Assembly: GCA_028673005.1 (NCBI GenBank)
Contig: CM054113.1
Span: 209,055,504 to 209,119,503 of the forward strand
Length of the DNA stretch: 64,000 bases
From: Tanypteryx hageni
Taxonomy: Eukaryota > Arthropoda > Insecta > Odonata > Petaluridae
Direction: 5' to 3'
Made by a program: the position numbers and the translations under genes. Below the pieces are notes generated by a model, which saw only the letters and a list, made by a program, of their open reading frames with translations, was not told the origin of the DNA and ran no database searches. Shown here piece after piece: positions 57,901-64,000 of the stretch; position 1 is the first letter of the stretch; every line of letters begins with the position of its first letter.

Positions 57901-60486
57901 TAGGTTTTCAAGTAGACGATGAGTGGCTCGAGTAATTAAATGGGATCATTCAAAAAATTCATTCGCTGTCTTTGAATTCGCCCATAACACATCCATCTAT
58001 CTGCGAATTACTAATTAAGCAATTTCCCAACTTTTCCGGCTAAGACACCCGACTCGTTCACCCTGATTTAATAGGAACCCCCGTTGGGATTTAGCGCGGC
58101 ACCCATGCTGACACGCGTACAAAACAGACATATTTTCCATTCGCGACGCACCTGGCAACATGCCGCGAAATACCAGCGCGCCGCGAAATACTAACGCGTC
58201 GCTATATTGTTTGGGATCCACGGCCATAGGATTAATAAATCGCTATTTTTGAACACGTCGTCAGTCTGACTTGCCCCGACACCGGAACCGGAAGGAGAAA
58301 TTTTTGCGCCCTAGGAAAGGTTTGAAAATTAGGTCCCCCTCCTAATGAAAGTTTACAGTACGGAATTTTATCTCTCTAAACAGTAGTTCATTTACAATGT
58401 AGAAGTACGTAAAATAAAATATATTTTATAATATAAAACGTTACACTTAAAAGTTCAAATTGACATTTATCGCGCCCCTGCGTGTGCTGCGCCCTAGGTG
58501 GTTGCCTAGCTCGCATCCCGCCTCTGCTTGACAAGCCTTGAAACTTAAAATGCGACGATTGAAACGGTCTCGCGATAATTTAATCGCACCATTAATCGAA
58601 AGCGTCATTTTTCCCCGCGTAAATCCAACGAACGGAATCCATTGTTTTCCACTCTCTCAATAAAAGGAACCATCAAGAGCAAACCCCGATGTCGAAAAAA
58701 GCGGATAATGTGGTACGCGAAGATATGAACCTTCCGATTCTTCCGCGACGAAGCGACGCGTGCTCAAGTACGCTACCTAATCTCGGCTGCTCCTCGTTTC
58801 CGGGACGACGAGAGAGGTTCCTCACACGTCACCGACCAAAGTTTGGAAGCGATCGAGGACGAATGCAAGGATCGGATGTCGACAACGGACGCAGATAAAA
58901 TGAGTAATTTCGTCGATCCTCGAGGACCGAATGAAACGAAAAGAGAGTTTTGTACTCGAGATAAGATTATGCGTATTTCCGTACGCTCTCGCCTGAATCT
59001 GCTATTGTGATTTATGCGGAGAAAGGTCGTGTGTGCGAATCGGGTGGACGTGGCGGGACTGAGGGTTTGCCTGGGCTGAGGGTTTGGCTGGGCTGAGGGA
59101 GTGGCTGGGCTGAGGGTTTGGCTGGGCTGAAGAGGAGACGGAAATGGAGAAAGGGGAAGGTTCTCAATCTCTTTATACCAATCCATCTAAATTACTTTAT
59201 AATTCGTAAAGTTTCCTTGGGGGAGTATGGGGAAAATTTTCGACTGGTGTATTAATACATTTTCATTAAAAGTGCCCAAGAGTAAAGGATTTATTTCAGA
59301 CTGCGGGTTGGGGAGGCTACATATCAGGGATTAGCAATCTTTTATGTTTCAAGGTATTTTTTCGTGTTCGCTAGATCCTCGTGGATAATTTCACTGCTGC
59401 ATTGTGTAAATATTTTTATCGCGTCTTAACTTATAAGCGTTAAGGAAAATAATCACCTTTCCCCACATAAAACTAATAAATTGCATTTAAAATAATGATC
59501 AAACAAAAACCTATTACCCAATTACTGTTGCTGTTTCGAATTACTGCAACAGCGTAATGAAATCGACCGAAACATTTCAGCCTTGACTGAAAATTATTTT
59601 ACTGCAGGCCCCAACTTGAGAATATGGTATCAAATTTGCTAAGATTCTAAGTGTACCACGGCACACACATCACGCACCTTTTTCGCGACATATCGATGTA
59701 CCTTGGCAAACTGGTTGCGGAACACAGCTGTAAATGACAGAGAACGTGGAGAGGACGAGAGAGAAAGAAGGGGAGGGGAGAAGGAACGGGTCATGTTGTT
59801 GTATATAAAGGTGGTAGGTAATATTGCCTATACCAATCCAATAACAGGTGCTGTTACCGTCTGATCGGTTGAAAACAAGACAAATGCACTGGTCAACTTT
59901 AGGTAGACATTACCGCTCTATGCATTCCTTTCGACCCTTATTCCCAAGCGGTGAATAGTCTACTGTACGTAATAAACGAGTCGTTTTGTTTTAAAGCCAT
60001 ACCATCGTTTTTATTTGCATTCCTACATAAAACAAACAAAATTATAAACGCGAGAGTGCTCAAGGCGATGATAAATTTACCCATTGGAAATATGCCCCAT
60101 TTGCATTTCACCGATGAAATAAAGTTAAACCTCTTTAACTCGACGGTGATATCTTCCTCTATTTCTAATATTATATGTTAACTTATTCTATAACTCCATC
60201 TCTGCGTTCATTTAAGATAAAGTTTTCCCCATAAATCTAAAATAACAATAATATTCAAACATTCTATCTGTGTTTACCGCACTGTTAATGGCGATAGGTA
60301 TCGGTGCAATGGGAACCTATATGACTAATTTTGTATAGACGAGGTTAAAATAGGATTTTTCGAGGACTTGCCTTCTTGCCTCCTGCTGGCTGAATCTTCC
60401 TCGTCGGCGTATTCATCCGAAGGAGTCCTCGCCTCCTGGTTACGGTGGTATTCGTTCCAGTAATCTTCTAGGTCGCGGGCGTCCAT
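33704..60486 (-). CDS. conu: Rho GTPase-activating protein, ARHGAP18/28/40 (conundrum) family, 14 coding exons
   Basis: The 14 exons are listed separately. Phases join throughout to give 967 aa plus TAA. The N-terminus has MDARDLEDYWNEY (compare the LEDYW motif of ARHGAP18) and a second conserved block ending RKPDIREVFKDIE. A long Ser/Pro-rich region follows (about 183-430). The RhoGAP domain (about 505-710) carries VFGVPLSILLQ, the arginine finger in GILRVAG (Arg552), LLKRLLRDLPEPLL and NVAMVMAPNLF (Asn683). The C-terminus has MKKLLGRRN, GLLRISAPQ and SLYEVGGNL, as in ARHGAP18. Family members stimulate GTP hydrolysis by Rho, and fly Conundrum acts on Rho1 with Moesin at the cell cortex. At 967 aa it is longer than human ARHGAP18 (663 aa), mainly through the Ser/Pro-rich exons. 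The start ATG could be internal if an upstream coding exon exists beyond 60511. Confidence 0.93.
34441..34703 (-). CDS. conu: RhoGAP exon 13
   Basis: The acceptor is GTCTTCAG and the donor C|GTAAGT. It encodes IMEEAFRNGKS, a polar insert absent from ARHGAP18, and SHSLYEVGGNL, the conserved C-terminal box (FLYEIGGNI in ARHGAP18). Confidence 0.93.
34995..35161 (-). CDS. conu: RhoGAP exon 12
   Basis: The acceptor is CTTAATAG and the donor AG|GTAAAT. It encodes MKKLLGRRNAVSDGKES, then DGLLRISAPQLGITEFTLRP. Both blocks align with the ARHGAP18 C-terminus (MKKLLKKMA; GVIRVQAPHL). Confidence 0.93.
35466..35618 (-). CDS. conu: RhoGAP exon 11
   Basis: The acceptor is ATGCTAG and the donor CCA|GTAAGT; 51 codons, phase 0 both ends. 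It encodes VEFAAVTCRLTEALITAGDN through MQKENSRP, the helical region after the GAP core. Confidence 0.92.
35873..36123 (-). CDS. conu: RhoGAP exon 10 (GAP domain end)
   Basis: The acceptor is ATTACAG and the donor CAG|GTAAGA. It encodes ALNALALMLPTPNRDSLRAV and STHNVAMVMAPNLF, whose Asn683 contacts the GTPase in RhoGAP structures. Confidence 0.96.
36393..36660 (-). CDS. conu: RhoGAP exon 9 (arginine finger)
   Basis: The acceptor is ACTTACAG and the donor G|GTAAGT. It encodes LIGQLDRCGLCEQGILRVAG with the catalytic arginine finger (Arg552), then SALLKRLLRDLPEPLLTLDL, the conserved Lys-containing helix. It has no internal Met at the start, so simple ORF searches miss it. Confidence 0.95.
36810..36907 (-). 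CDS. conu: RhoGAP exon 8 (GAP domain start)
   Basis: The acceptor is CTTAACAG and the donor AAG|GTATGG. It encodes GNAVFGVPLSILLQRDKEL and KVPLILQK, the first helix of the RhoGAP fold. CAGAAG at the 5' end is a tandem acceptor that could add or remove one Glu. Confidence 0.92.
37889..38111 (-). CDS. conu: RhoGAP exon 7 (pre-domain region)
   Basis: The acceptor is ATTTGCAG; the donor ATG|GTTCGT is weak but is the only one in phase. It encodes WAWASPWAWGPGPEG, DEDIARLRPLALLEATALLD and a Lys/Arg-rich stretch. The LALLEATALLDEYGV segment aligns with LALIELTALYDVLGI of ARHGAP18, just before the GAP domain. Confidence 0.92.
38611..38749 (-). CDS. conu: RhoGAP exon 6
   Basis: The acceptor is TTACACAG and the donor GAG|GTAGAG. 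It encodes GEEGSGGALHFPLRRAASQG and then GERWQLGVAPGGLSSSAGG. Phase-compatible on both sides. No recognised domain. Confidence 0.85.
38950..40450. repeat. Diverged multi-copy repeat block in RhoGAP intron 5
   Basis: A unit containing AACAGGGGTGCCA, then AATTTGGAAGGAATTGGCTG and GAACCGATTTCAACGAAATT occurs in diverged form near 39060-39180, 40030-40150 and 40320-40440, with a partial copy at 38995. A tRNA-like B box lies at 39690-39710. The class is unknown; Helitron or a retroelement 3' end are possible. Confidence 0.5.
39685..39745 (-). repeat. tRNA-like (SINE) fragment
   Basis: On the minus strand GGTTCGATTCC is a good B box, preceded by GGATAGCTTTTGTTGCG. The remaining arms do not fold as a full tRNA. 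Confidence 0.4.
41470..41625. repeat. Repeat relic in RhoGAP intron 5
   Basis: CACTTCCGGTTGACC, then CACGTTGACCTGATTAACAG and ACACACATAGACATC resemble the untranslated ends of an insect interspersed repeat. It has a similar flavour to the 39-40.4 kb block, but I found no boundary. Confidence 0.3.
41967..42138 (-). CDS. conu: RhoGAP exon 5 (Ser/Thr-rich)
   Basis: The acceptor is TTTGAAG and the donor AG|GTATGA. It encodes DGVRMVGYQQLGTLHLPRTK and a Ser/Pro-rich stretch with SSSPTSSSVHVGKKTS. Many Ser-Pro and basic-Ser sites look like possible kinase targets (inference). Confidence 0.88.
43062..43348 (-). CDS. conu: RhoGAP exon 4 (Pro/Ser-rich)
   Basis: The acceptor is TTTTACAG and the donor G|GTGAGT. 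It encodes DGASSSSPPVPRFVQVF, a His/Pro-rich run, then SQWDDGVVANDT. Probably disordered. Confidence 0.88.
44545..44552. promoter_or_regulatory. Palindromic CRE motif TGACGTCA
   Basis: A perfect full-site CREB/ATF motif inside a locally CpG-rich 0.5-kb stretch (about 44270-44760) of RhoGAP intron 3. It could mark an internal promoter or enhancer; function is unproven. Confidence 0.3.
44772..45646. mobile_element. hAT-like MITE split by another hAT
   Basis: CATAGGCGGGGAAC at the left and inverted CATGGGTGGGGGAAC at the right, with flanking octamers GTGTAGAT (44764-44771) and GTGTAAAT (45647-45654) differing at one base. Removing the inner element leaves about 300 bp. Confidence 0.75.
45047..45618. 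mobile_element. hAT-like MITE nested inside the 44772 element (572 bp)
   Basis: CAGTGGCGGATTTACGC at the left and inverted CAGTGGCTGATTATCGC at the right, with exact 8-bp duplications CCCGCGGG at 45039-45046 and 45619-45626. GGGGCCCC-rich subterminal sequence; no transposase. Confidence 0.85.
46391..46530 (-). CDS. conu: RhoGAP exon 3 (Ser-rich linker)
   Basis: The acceptor is ATTCGCAG and the donor TC|GTAAGT. It encodes ASSTGTRSRSATPDSLDLDY and SEGEAGARRNG. Exons 2 and 4 do not fit each other in phase; this exon supplies phase 0 in and phase 2 out, which resolves the gap. It has no ATG in frame. Confidence 0.85.
47976..48406 (-). CDS. conu: RhoGAP exon 2
   Basis: The acceptor is CTCGCAG and the donor GAG|GTGAGT. 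It encodes DGEEEAQWLRSAGLSSL, then HHASAVRRRVDSLNRTLRAR, an Arg/Ala-rich stretch, and KPDIREVFKDIE. The first, second and last blocks align in order with ARHGAP18. It is very GC-rich and gives long false ORFs on both strands. Confidence 0.92.
48500..48656 (+). repeat. tRNA-derived SINE
   Basis: A tRNA-like head (GATGGAGAAGTGGGTTG as A box, GTTCGAATCC at 48543-48552 as B box) is followed by a unique body and an AATAAATAAATAA tail. The motif CGAATCCTACCGCGGGCA recurs at 57013. Confidence 0.65.
48660..50630. other. CpG-rich intron 1 sequence of the RhoGAP gene
   Basis: No exon was recognised. ORFs of 60-70 codons here show no conserved motif. The many TCGA and ACGA words contrast with the CpG-poor 3' half of the gene. 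Confidence 0.5.
50633..51520. repeat. Purine-rich satellite, GGATGGAGAGAGAGA-type units (~0.9 kb)
   Basis: The plus strand is almost pure A/G: about 20 copies of a 20-30-bp unit, GGATGG plus variable (GA)n with GAGAGG, then G-richer GGGGAGA and GGTGAGAGAGG variants. It lies in RhoGAP intron 1, so the gene's RNA carries the C/U strand. It creates long low-complexity ORFs that are not genes. Confidence 0.9.
51521..53227. other. RhoGAP intron 1 sequence without recognised genes
   Basis: CpG-rich unique-looking sequence. No transposon ends or conserved ORFs were seen. Confidence 0.5.
53228..54692 (+). mobile_element. hAT transposon relic (1.46 kb)
   Basis: CAGGAGTTGGGAACC at the left and inverted CAGGGGTGGGGAACC at the right, with exact 8-bp duplications GGCTAGAC at 53220-53227 and 54693-54700. 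It contains a partial transposase. Confidence 0.92.
53420..54259 (+). pseudogene. hAT transposase relic (ZBED5/FAM200-like C-terminal half)
   Basis: Frames at 53524-53910 (VLENLIALRKQVKSFFKE, FCRKVAFLCDLMSKQNHLN) and 54011-54259 (CYGTTYCCESTFSHRVQIKT, dimerisation motif) match the C-terminal half of host-like hAT proteins. The zinc finger and catalytic Asp regions are absent, and stops separate the frames. Confidence 0.75.
55676..55702. repeat. (CTCC)n microsatellite
   Basis: Repeated TCCCTCCCTCCC. Confidence 0.8.
57001..57040 (+). repeat. SINE-like B-box fragment
   Basis: CACGCGTCCGAATCCTGCC followed by GCGGGCACGCAC matches the tRNA-like part of the 48500 SINE; the downstream body differs. 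Confidence 0.5.
59055..59131. repeat. 17-bp minisatellite
   Basis: About 4.5 copies of a unit close to GGGCTGAGGGTTTGGCT. It makes a false minus-strand ORF rich in Pro, Gln and Thr. Confidence 0.85.
60370..60371 (-). promoter_or_regulatory. GC splice donor of RhoGAP intron 1
   Basis: The exon-intron boundary reads AAG|GCAAGT. GC donors normally need this near-perfect context. The nearby AA|GTCCTC alternative is weak and would break the frame with exon 2. Confidence 0.75.
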
Positions 60487-60511
60487 TGCGGACGGCTCCA
60501 GACAGCGGATC
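60372..60511 (-). CDS. conu: RhoGAP exon 1 (probable start codon at 60486; GC donor)
   Basis: The acceptor TTTCAG is at 60512. The first ATG (60484-60486) opens MDARDLEDYWNEYHRNQ, an acidic LEDYW box conserved in ARHGAP18/28. The exon ends GAAG|GCAAGT, a GC donor with otherwise perfect consensus. Only this site gives the one-base phase that exon 2 needs. Codons before the ATG are open but not conserved; I treat 60487-60511 as 5' UTR. Confidence 0.85.
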
Positions 60512-61815
60512 CTGAAAGGAAAGAAAACATCTTCTCTTGAGCATTTCTTAAAAATTTGCGAACACACCGCAATTGCTAAAGCATGTCCACGAATTATCGC
60601 TGCAGAGAACATAGAACGAAAGATAAGAACTATTCTAAGAAAAGAAACAAAAATAGTCACAACTTTTACTAGAAAATATTTTTTATACCGAATCAAAATC
60701 AATTATTACTCCTTAATTTAAATGAAATGGAGCGCATAAATAAATTGATATGAAGAATTGCACAAGTGTTAGAACCGACCGGTACTACAGGACCTTTTTT
60801 CCGGATGCGATAAGATTGGTTAAAAGAGATGTTCATCTGTGTAAGTATAGGTGTGTGTAGGTATAGTTATGGTGCAATGGTACCCCCCTGCCATACACTT
60901 TCGTAAAAATGTAAGCGATTCATATTTTCCATCATCAAAATTTAATTTCATAAAAATTATGATGATTGCGATTTCCAACAAGAGGTGATCCGATATGGGT
61001 AAAAGTGGGTTAAATCCGAGTAGGCTCGAATGATTTTTAATTTTTTACTTTTTACAACATAATTACGATTTTTATGCCTTTGTAAGCAGAACTTCATTCT
61101 TAATACTATACCTATCTTTCGACCAGAAGCATATAATGGGTGAAACTAGTATTCAACTTGAGCTATAATTAGATCCATCGATTTAATTCTTAGAATTAGA
61201 AGTAGATCATATATTCCTTTTGTTCAGGCTACACTGATAATTGTGTTAAAACGGTTTAGTCTCTTTAATGTGAATGACACGAATGATACTTCTCAGCGAG
61301 CTTTCCAAAAAACTGCCGAATAGCACGTGTCAAACCCTAATAACGAAACAATTATTGCCGACGGCGCGACAGTGAGACAGGAAGCGACGAAATTAACGCC
61401 GGAGTTCGACAATGCGGAAATGGCGCACACACGCGTTGATTTGCAGGAATGTCTGAATAATCAACGGTCGCGGCCGTCGCTTCCTTATTAGGCGGCGCTT
61501 CGATTTCCAATCGATTCGAATTGCTTTTGTCTCCTGCAGCGTAAATAATGCAGCGCGTGTCTCAAATGCCGGTTCTAGAGGGCGCTAATCGCATGCCGTC
61601 GAACCGCCCGTTCCAGTGTCGTTCAACTTTCACACACTCGCGATCCACGCTTTGGCGAACGACTGCGAAAATCCCTAGGGACGGATCAAATTCCCACATT
61701 TGCGATGATCCGTTTCCATCCGACTTGTGACGTATCGAGGTGTTTCCAAAATAGACGAAAGAGGATGCATTCAACCTGGTCATTATGAAAGGCAATATTT
61801 ACCATTAATCTACTG
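60512..61815. other. Sequence upstream of RhoGAP exon 1
   Basis: Exon 1 has an acceptor at 60512, so at least one further 5' exon must lie at a higher coordinate. I could not identify it. Confidence 0.5.
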
Positions 61816-62118
61816 CAGTGGTTCACAAATTGTGGGTCGCGCCCTCAAAGGGGGGTCGAGAAGATAGTATGTATGTAAAAGTTTCGATATTTTATTTTTA
61901 CGTCAATTTTAATTGCATAATTTTAATTGCATAATTTTATTTCATAATTAATATCGACGAAAAACCTGATTTTCTCTGAATATTCCAATAATATTTTATA
62001 TTTATTGTTTTATGGATGGGATTGAGGGAATCACGATATGGTCGGCTGCCACAATAGGGGTCGCGACAAGATTGGCTGCCGTAAGAAATCGCAGGTGCAT
62101 GAAATTTGAGAAGCGCTG
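61816..62118. mobile_element. hAT-like MITE (303 bp)
   Basis: CAGTGGTTCACAAATTGTGG at the left and inverted CAGCGCTTCTCAAATTTC at the right. Flanking octamers ATCTACTG and CTCTAATG match at 6 of 8. GGGTCGCG words lie near both ends. Non-coding. Confidence 0.6.
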
Positions 62119-62849
62119 CTCTAATGTAAACACGACACAGCTATACCCACTGATCGGAAAAGGAAAACCCTGAAGAACGATCACCGATTACCGCTAAGAA
62201 ATGCGCGTCGTCAATAGGACGCCATTAATGTACATGTGGACTGTTGATAAGTGTTAAAATCCTTATCACCCCGGGAACGGGTTATTAAAAAAGATGGCAA
62301 GCGGACTAACCTAACACACTTCATGGCCTTCGCTTCGAGTATTTCCTCCAGTATTCCGTGACGGGCAAAGAAAGACGCGTCGGACCCATCGAACGGAAAA
62401 TACCGACATCACAGCATCCTGGTCACGAATCCACCAACGACAACATACACACGCCAAGAAATCCTTCCGCGCACCTTCGCTTCCTTTTACGCGATGGACG
62501 TCACAATCTGCACCGATCTCAACACCCTCTTAAAACACCACCACACCCGACAAAATCCTGCATTTTACACCGTCGAGCGAATCCGTCACGCGGGAGATTA
62601 CGGTCTCCCTCGATGGCAAATTCTTGGCACGGAGGAGACACCAGAATTGAGTGGGTTAGAAAGGGGTCAAAGTGACAGATGGGGTGTGGGTGCCGTTGAG
62701 GAAAAGATAAAGGGAGCGAAGGGAGAGAGGGCGTGGTAGGACCGGGAGGAATAAAACAAAAGACTCCTTAATTAACCGATCGAACAGCATGAGGAGGCGT
62801 ACCGGTCTGAAAGGCCGGCGTCGCATAGGAAAGTGGAGGAAGAGACTGA

Positions 62850-63400
62850 GAGCGTAAGAGGGAGGGGGAAAGAGGGAGGGGGAAAGAGGGAGGGGGAAAG
62901 AGGGAGGGGGAAAGAGGGAGGGGGAAAGAGGGAAGGGGAAAGAGGGAAGGGGAAAGAAAGGGGGAAGAGGGGGGGAGGGAATGAGAGGGGGAGGGAGGAA
63001 GAGAGTGCGAGGAAGAGAGTGGGAGGAAGAGAGTGGGAGGAAGAGAGTGGGAGGAAGAGAGGGACGAAGAGAGGGGAGGAGAGAGTTCACGTACACTGCA
63101 GACTCGACGGAAAATGAGTCACAGAGGGTATAGGTCGCAGCACAATGTCGTTTTGGCGTCATCGAATGGAGGGGAAAAGAAAAGAGGTTGGTTGGGTATT
63201 GAAGGATCGTAGTTGGCGGGGAGGAGGGTGAGAGTGGAGGGAGAGAGTGGAGGGAGAAAGTGGAAAAAGAGGCGAAGGGCAGACGAGAGGTGAAGAGGGA
63301 GAGAGAAAGGGAGCGAGAAATGGGTTAGGTGAATGAAGGGGAGAAAGGGCCAAGTCAAGAGACAGAGAGAGAGATAGGGGGAGAAGGGTATGAAGGGAGG
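62850..63400. repeat. Purine-rich minisatellite block, 14-bp units
   Basis: About six copies of AAAGAGGGAGGGGG (62857-62945), then about four of AAGAGAGTGGGAGG (62996-63060), then irregular GA-rich sequence to about 63400. Almost all purine on the plus strand, as in the 50.6-kb satellite. Confidence 0.85.
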
Positions 63401-64000
63401 GAAGAAACAAAGGAACGACTAAATTGAAAAACGGAAGGCATTTTGAGGGGTTCGTGCCACACGCTTTCGCATGTAATCCGAAATCAGCGGTTGAGATTTG
63501 ATTCGAAAGGAAAGAGAAGCGAATCCTTCCTAATTGGGCGATATCGGAATAATGCCGTAGGGAGTCATCGAAGACGGATGGGCGATGTGCGTGCGTGCTT
63601 TTTCCTATAATCTTCCTCCGACTCTCTCCGCCAGACTAATGCCTTCGACACGATGCAACGGCGGAGCGGCGGTGTAGAGAAGCCTTGCCAATAGTCATTA
63701 CAGAACCTACATGCGCAAAAATGTATAAAATACACACAAAAAATTATTATTTTATTCGGAATGAAATGCTGACTCGGGGCCTTCCACCCACACAGGCTCA
63801 CGTCGTTAGGGGAAGAGGAAGGAGACGTCCTTTCAGCACGAATAGCATAAAGAGAGGGTGAGAGAAATAAACCTAGCGGAAGAGAAATCGAAAACTCGAG
63901 TGACAAAATGCGCCATACTCATTCTTATTTTCATCTGACGTTTTCGCCCTTGCCGTGGATGATGGCCGCACCAATCTCGAAGATTTTTTAGGAACGATAA
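63401..64000. other. Window end, upstream RhoGAP region
   Basis: No recognised exon. The minus-strand ORF at 63565-63906 has no conserved motif. A 5' UTR exon or promoter could be here, but nothing decides it. Confidence 0.4.

Larger units (their letters stand above)
54701..60371. other. RhoGAP intron 1, remaining sequence
   Basis: CpG-rich sequence with a SINE-like B box (57001), a CTCC microsatellite (55676) and a 17-bp tandem repeat (59055). I see no exon on either strand. A plus-strand TATATAAAG at 59812 is isolated. Confidence 0.5.

Noticed and set aside
58245..58540. Possible hAT MITE with GCGCCCTAGG near both sides
   Set aside because: The shared words are in direct, not inverted, orientation and no target duplication could be set.
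58773..59186. 137-codon Pro/Gln/Thr-rich minus-strand ORF
   Set aside because: Much of it is a translation of the 17-bp tandem repeat; no conserved motif.
59812..59820. TATATAAAG as a promoter TATA box
   Set aside because: Antisense to the RhoGAP gene within intron 1, with no downstream gene on the plus strand.
62857..63060. Regular short repeats as a possible CRISPR array
   Set aside because: 14-bp units with no spacers, in a eukaryotic genome: a minisatellite.
62656..63410. Pro/Leu/Ser-rich and Glu/Gly/Arg-rich ORFs
   Set aside because: They are low-complexity translations of the GA minisatellites.

Overview
This window comes from a transposon-rich insect genome. The evidence is spliced genes with GT-AG introns, long AT-rich introns, and an eIF3h protein that resembles fly eIF3h more than the vertebrate one. 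The species cannot be named from the sequence. I rebuilt three protein-coding genes by chaining exons whose splice sites and reading phases agree.

Layout. (1) 1-12318, minus strand: 5' part of eIF3h, a subunit of translation initiation factor eIF3. Four exons are present and the last third of the protein lies beyond base 1. Its introns hold a hAT relic, a TIR element with a hAT MITE inside it, a Harbinger-like element, a foldback MITE and a decayed non-LTR retrotransposon. (2) 12319-12631: a 313-bp gap between divergent start codons, probably a shared promoter. (3) 12632-14697, plus strand: a complete six-exon IMPACT gene (RWD domain plus Impact domain, 283 codons), a regulator of GCN1/GCN2 translational control. 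(4) About 15-33 kb: transposon archaeology. A dead Tigger/pogo transposase is interrupted by an internally deleted Tc1/mariner-like element. Next comes a small Tigger MITE stretched from about 0.4 to 6.5 kb by two later insertions, one a 5.2-kb hAT with an exact 8-bp target duplication. An old hAT follows, with at least three further elements inside it. (5) 33704-60486, minus strand: a 14-coding-exon RhoGAP gene of the ARHGAP18/28/40 family (Drosophila conundrum), predicted 967 aa. Its introns hold a hAT-in-hAT nest, tRNA-derived SINE pieces, a 0.9-kb purine-rich satellite and another hAT. (6) 60.5-64 kb: sequence upstream of the RhoGAP start, with a hAT MITE and a second purine-rich minisatellite block. 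No further exon was recognised there.

Working relationships. eIF3h and IMPACT are both translation factors and face each other across one short control region. IMPACT and the RhoGAP gene are convergent, separated by about 19 kb of nested transposons. CpG is scarce in the 3' half of the RhoGAP gene and plentiful in its 5' half, with the change near 44 kb. This suggests gene-body DNA methylation downstream of an unmethylated 5' region.

No CRISPR array, operon, virus or functional RNA gene was found. The less ordinary items are the bidirectional translation-factor pair, the dateable transposon nests, the foldback MITE pair, a GC-AG intron in the RhoGAP gene, and the CpG step.
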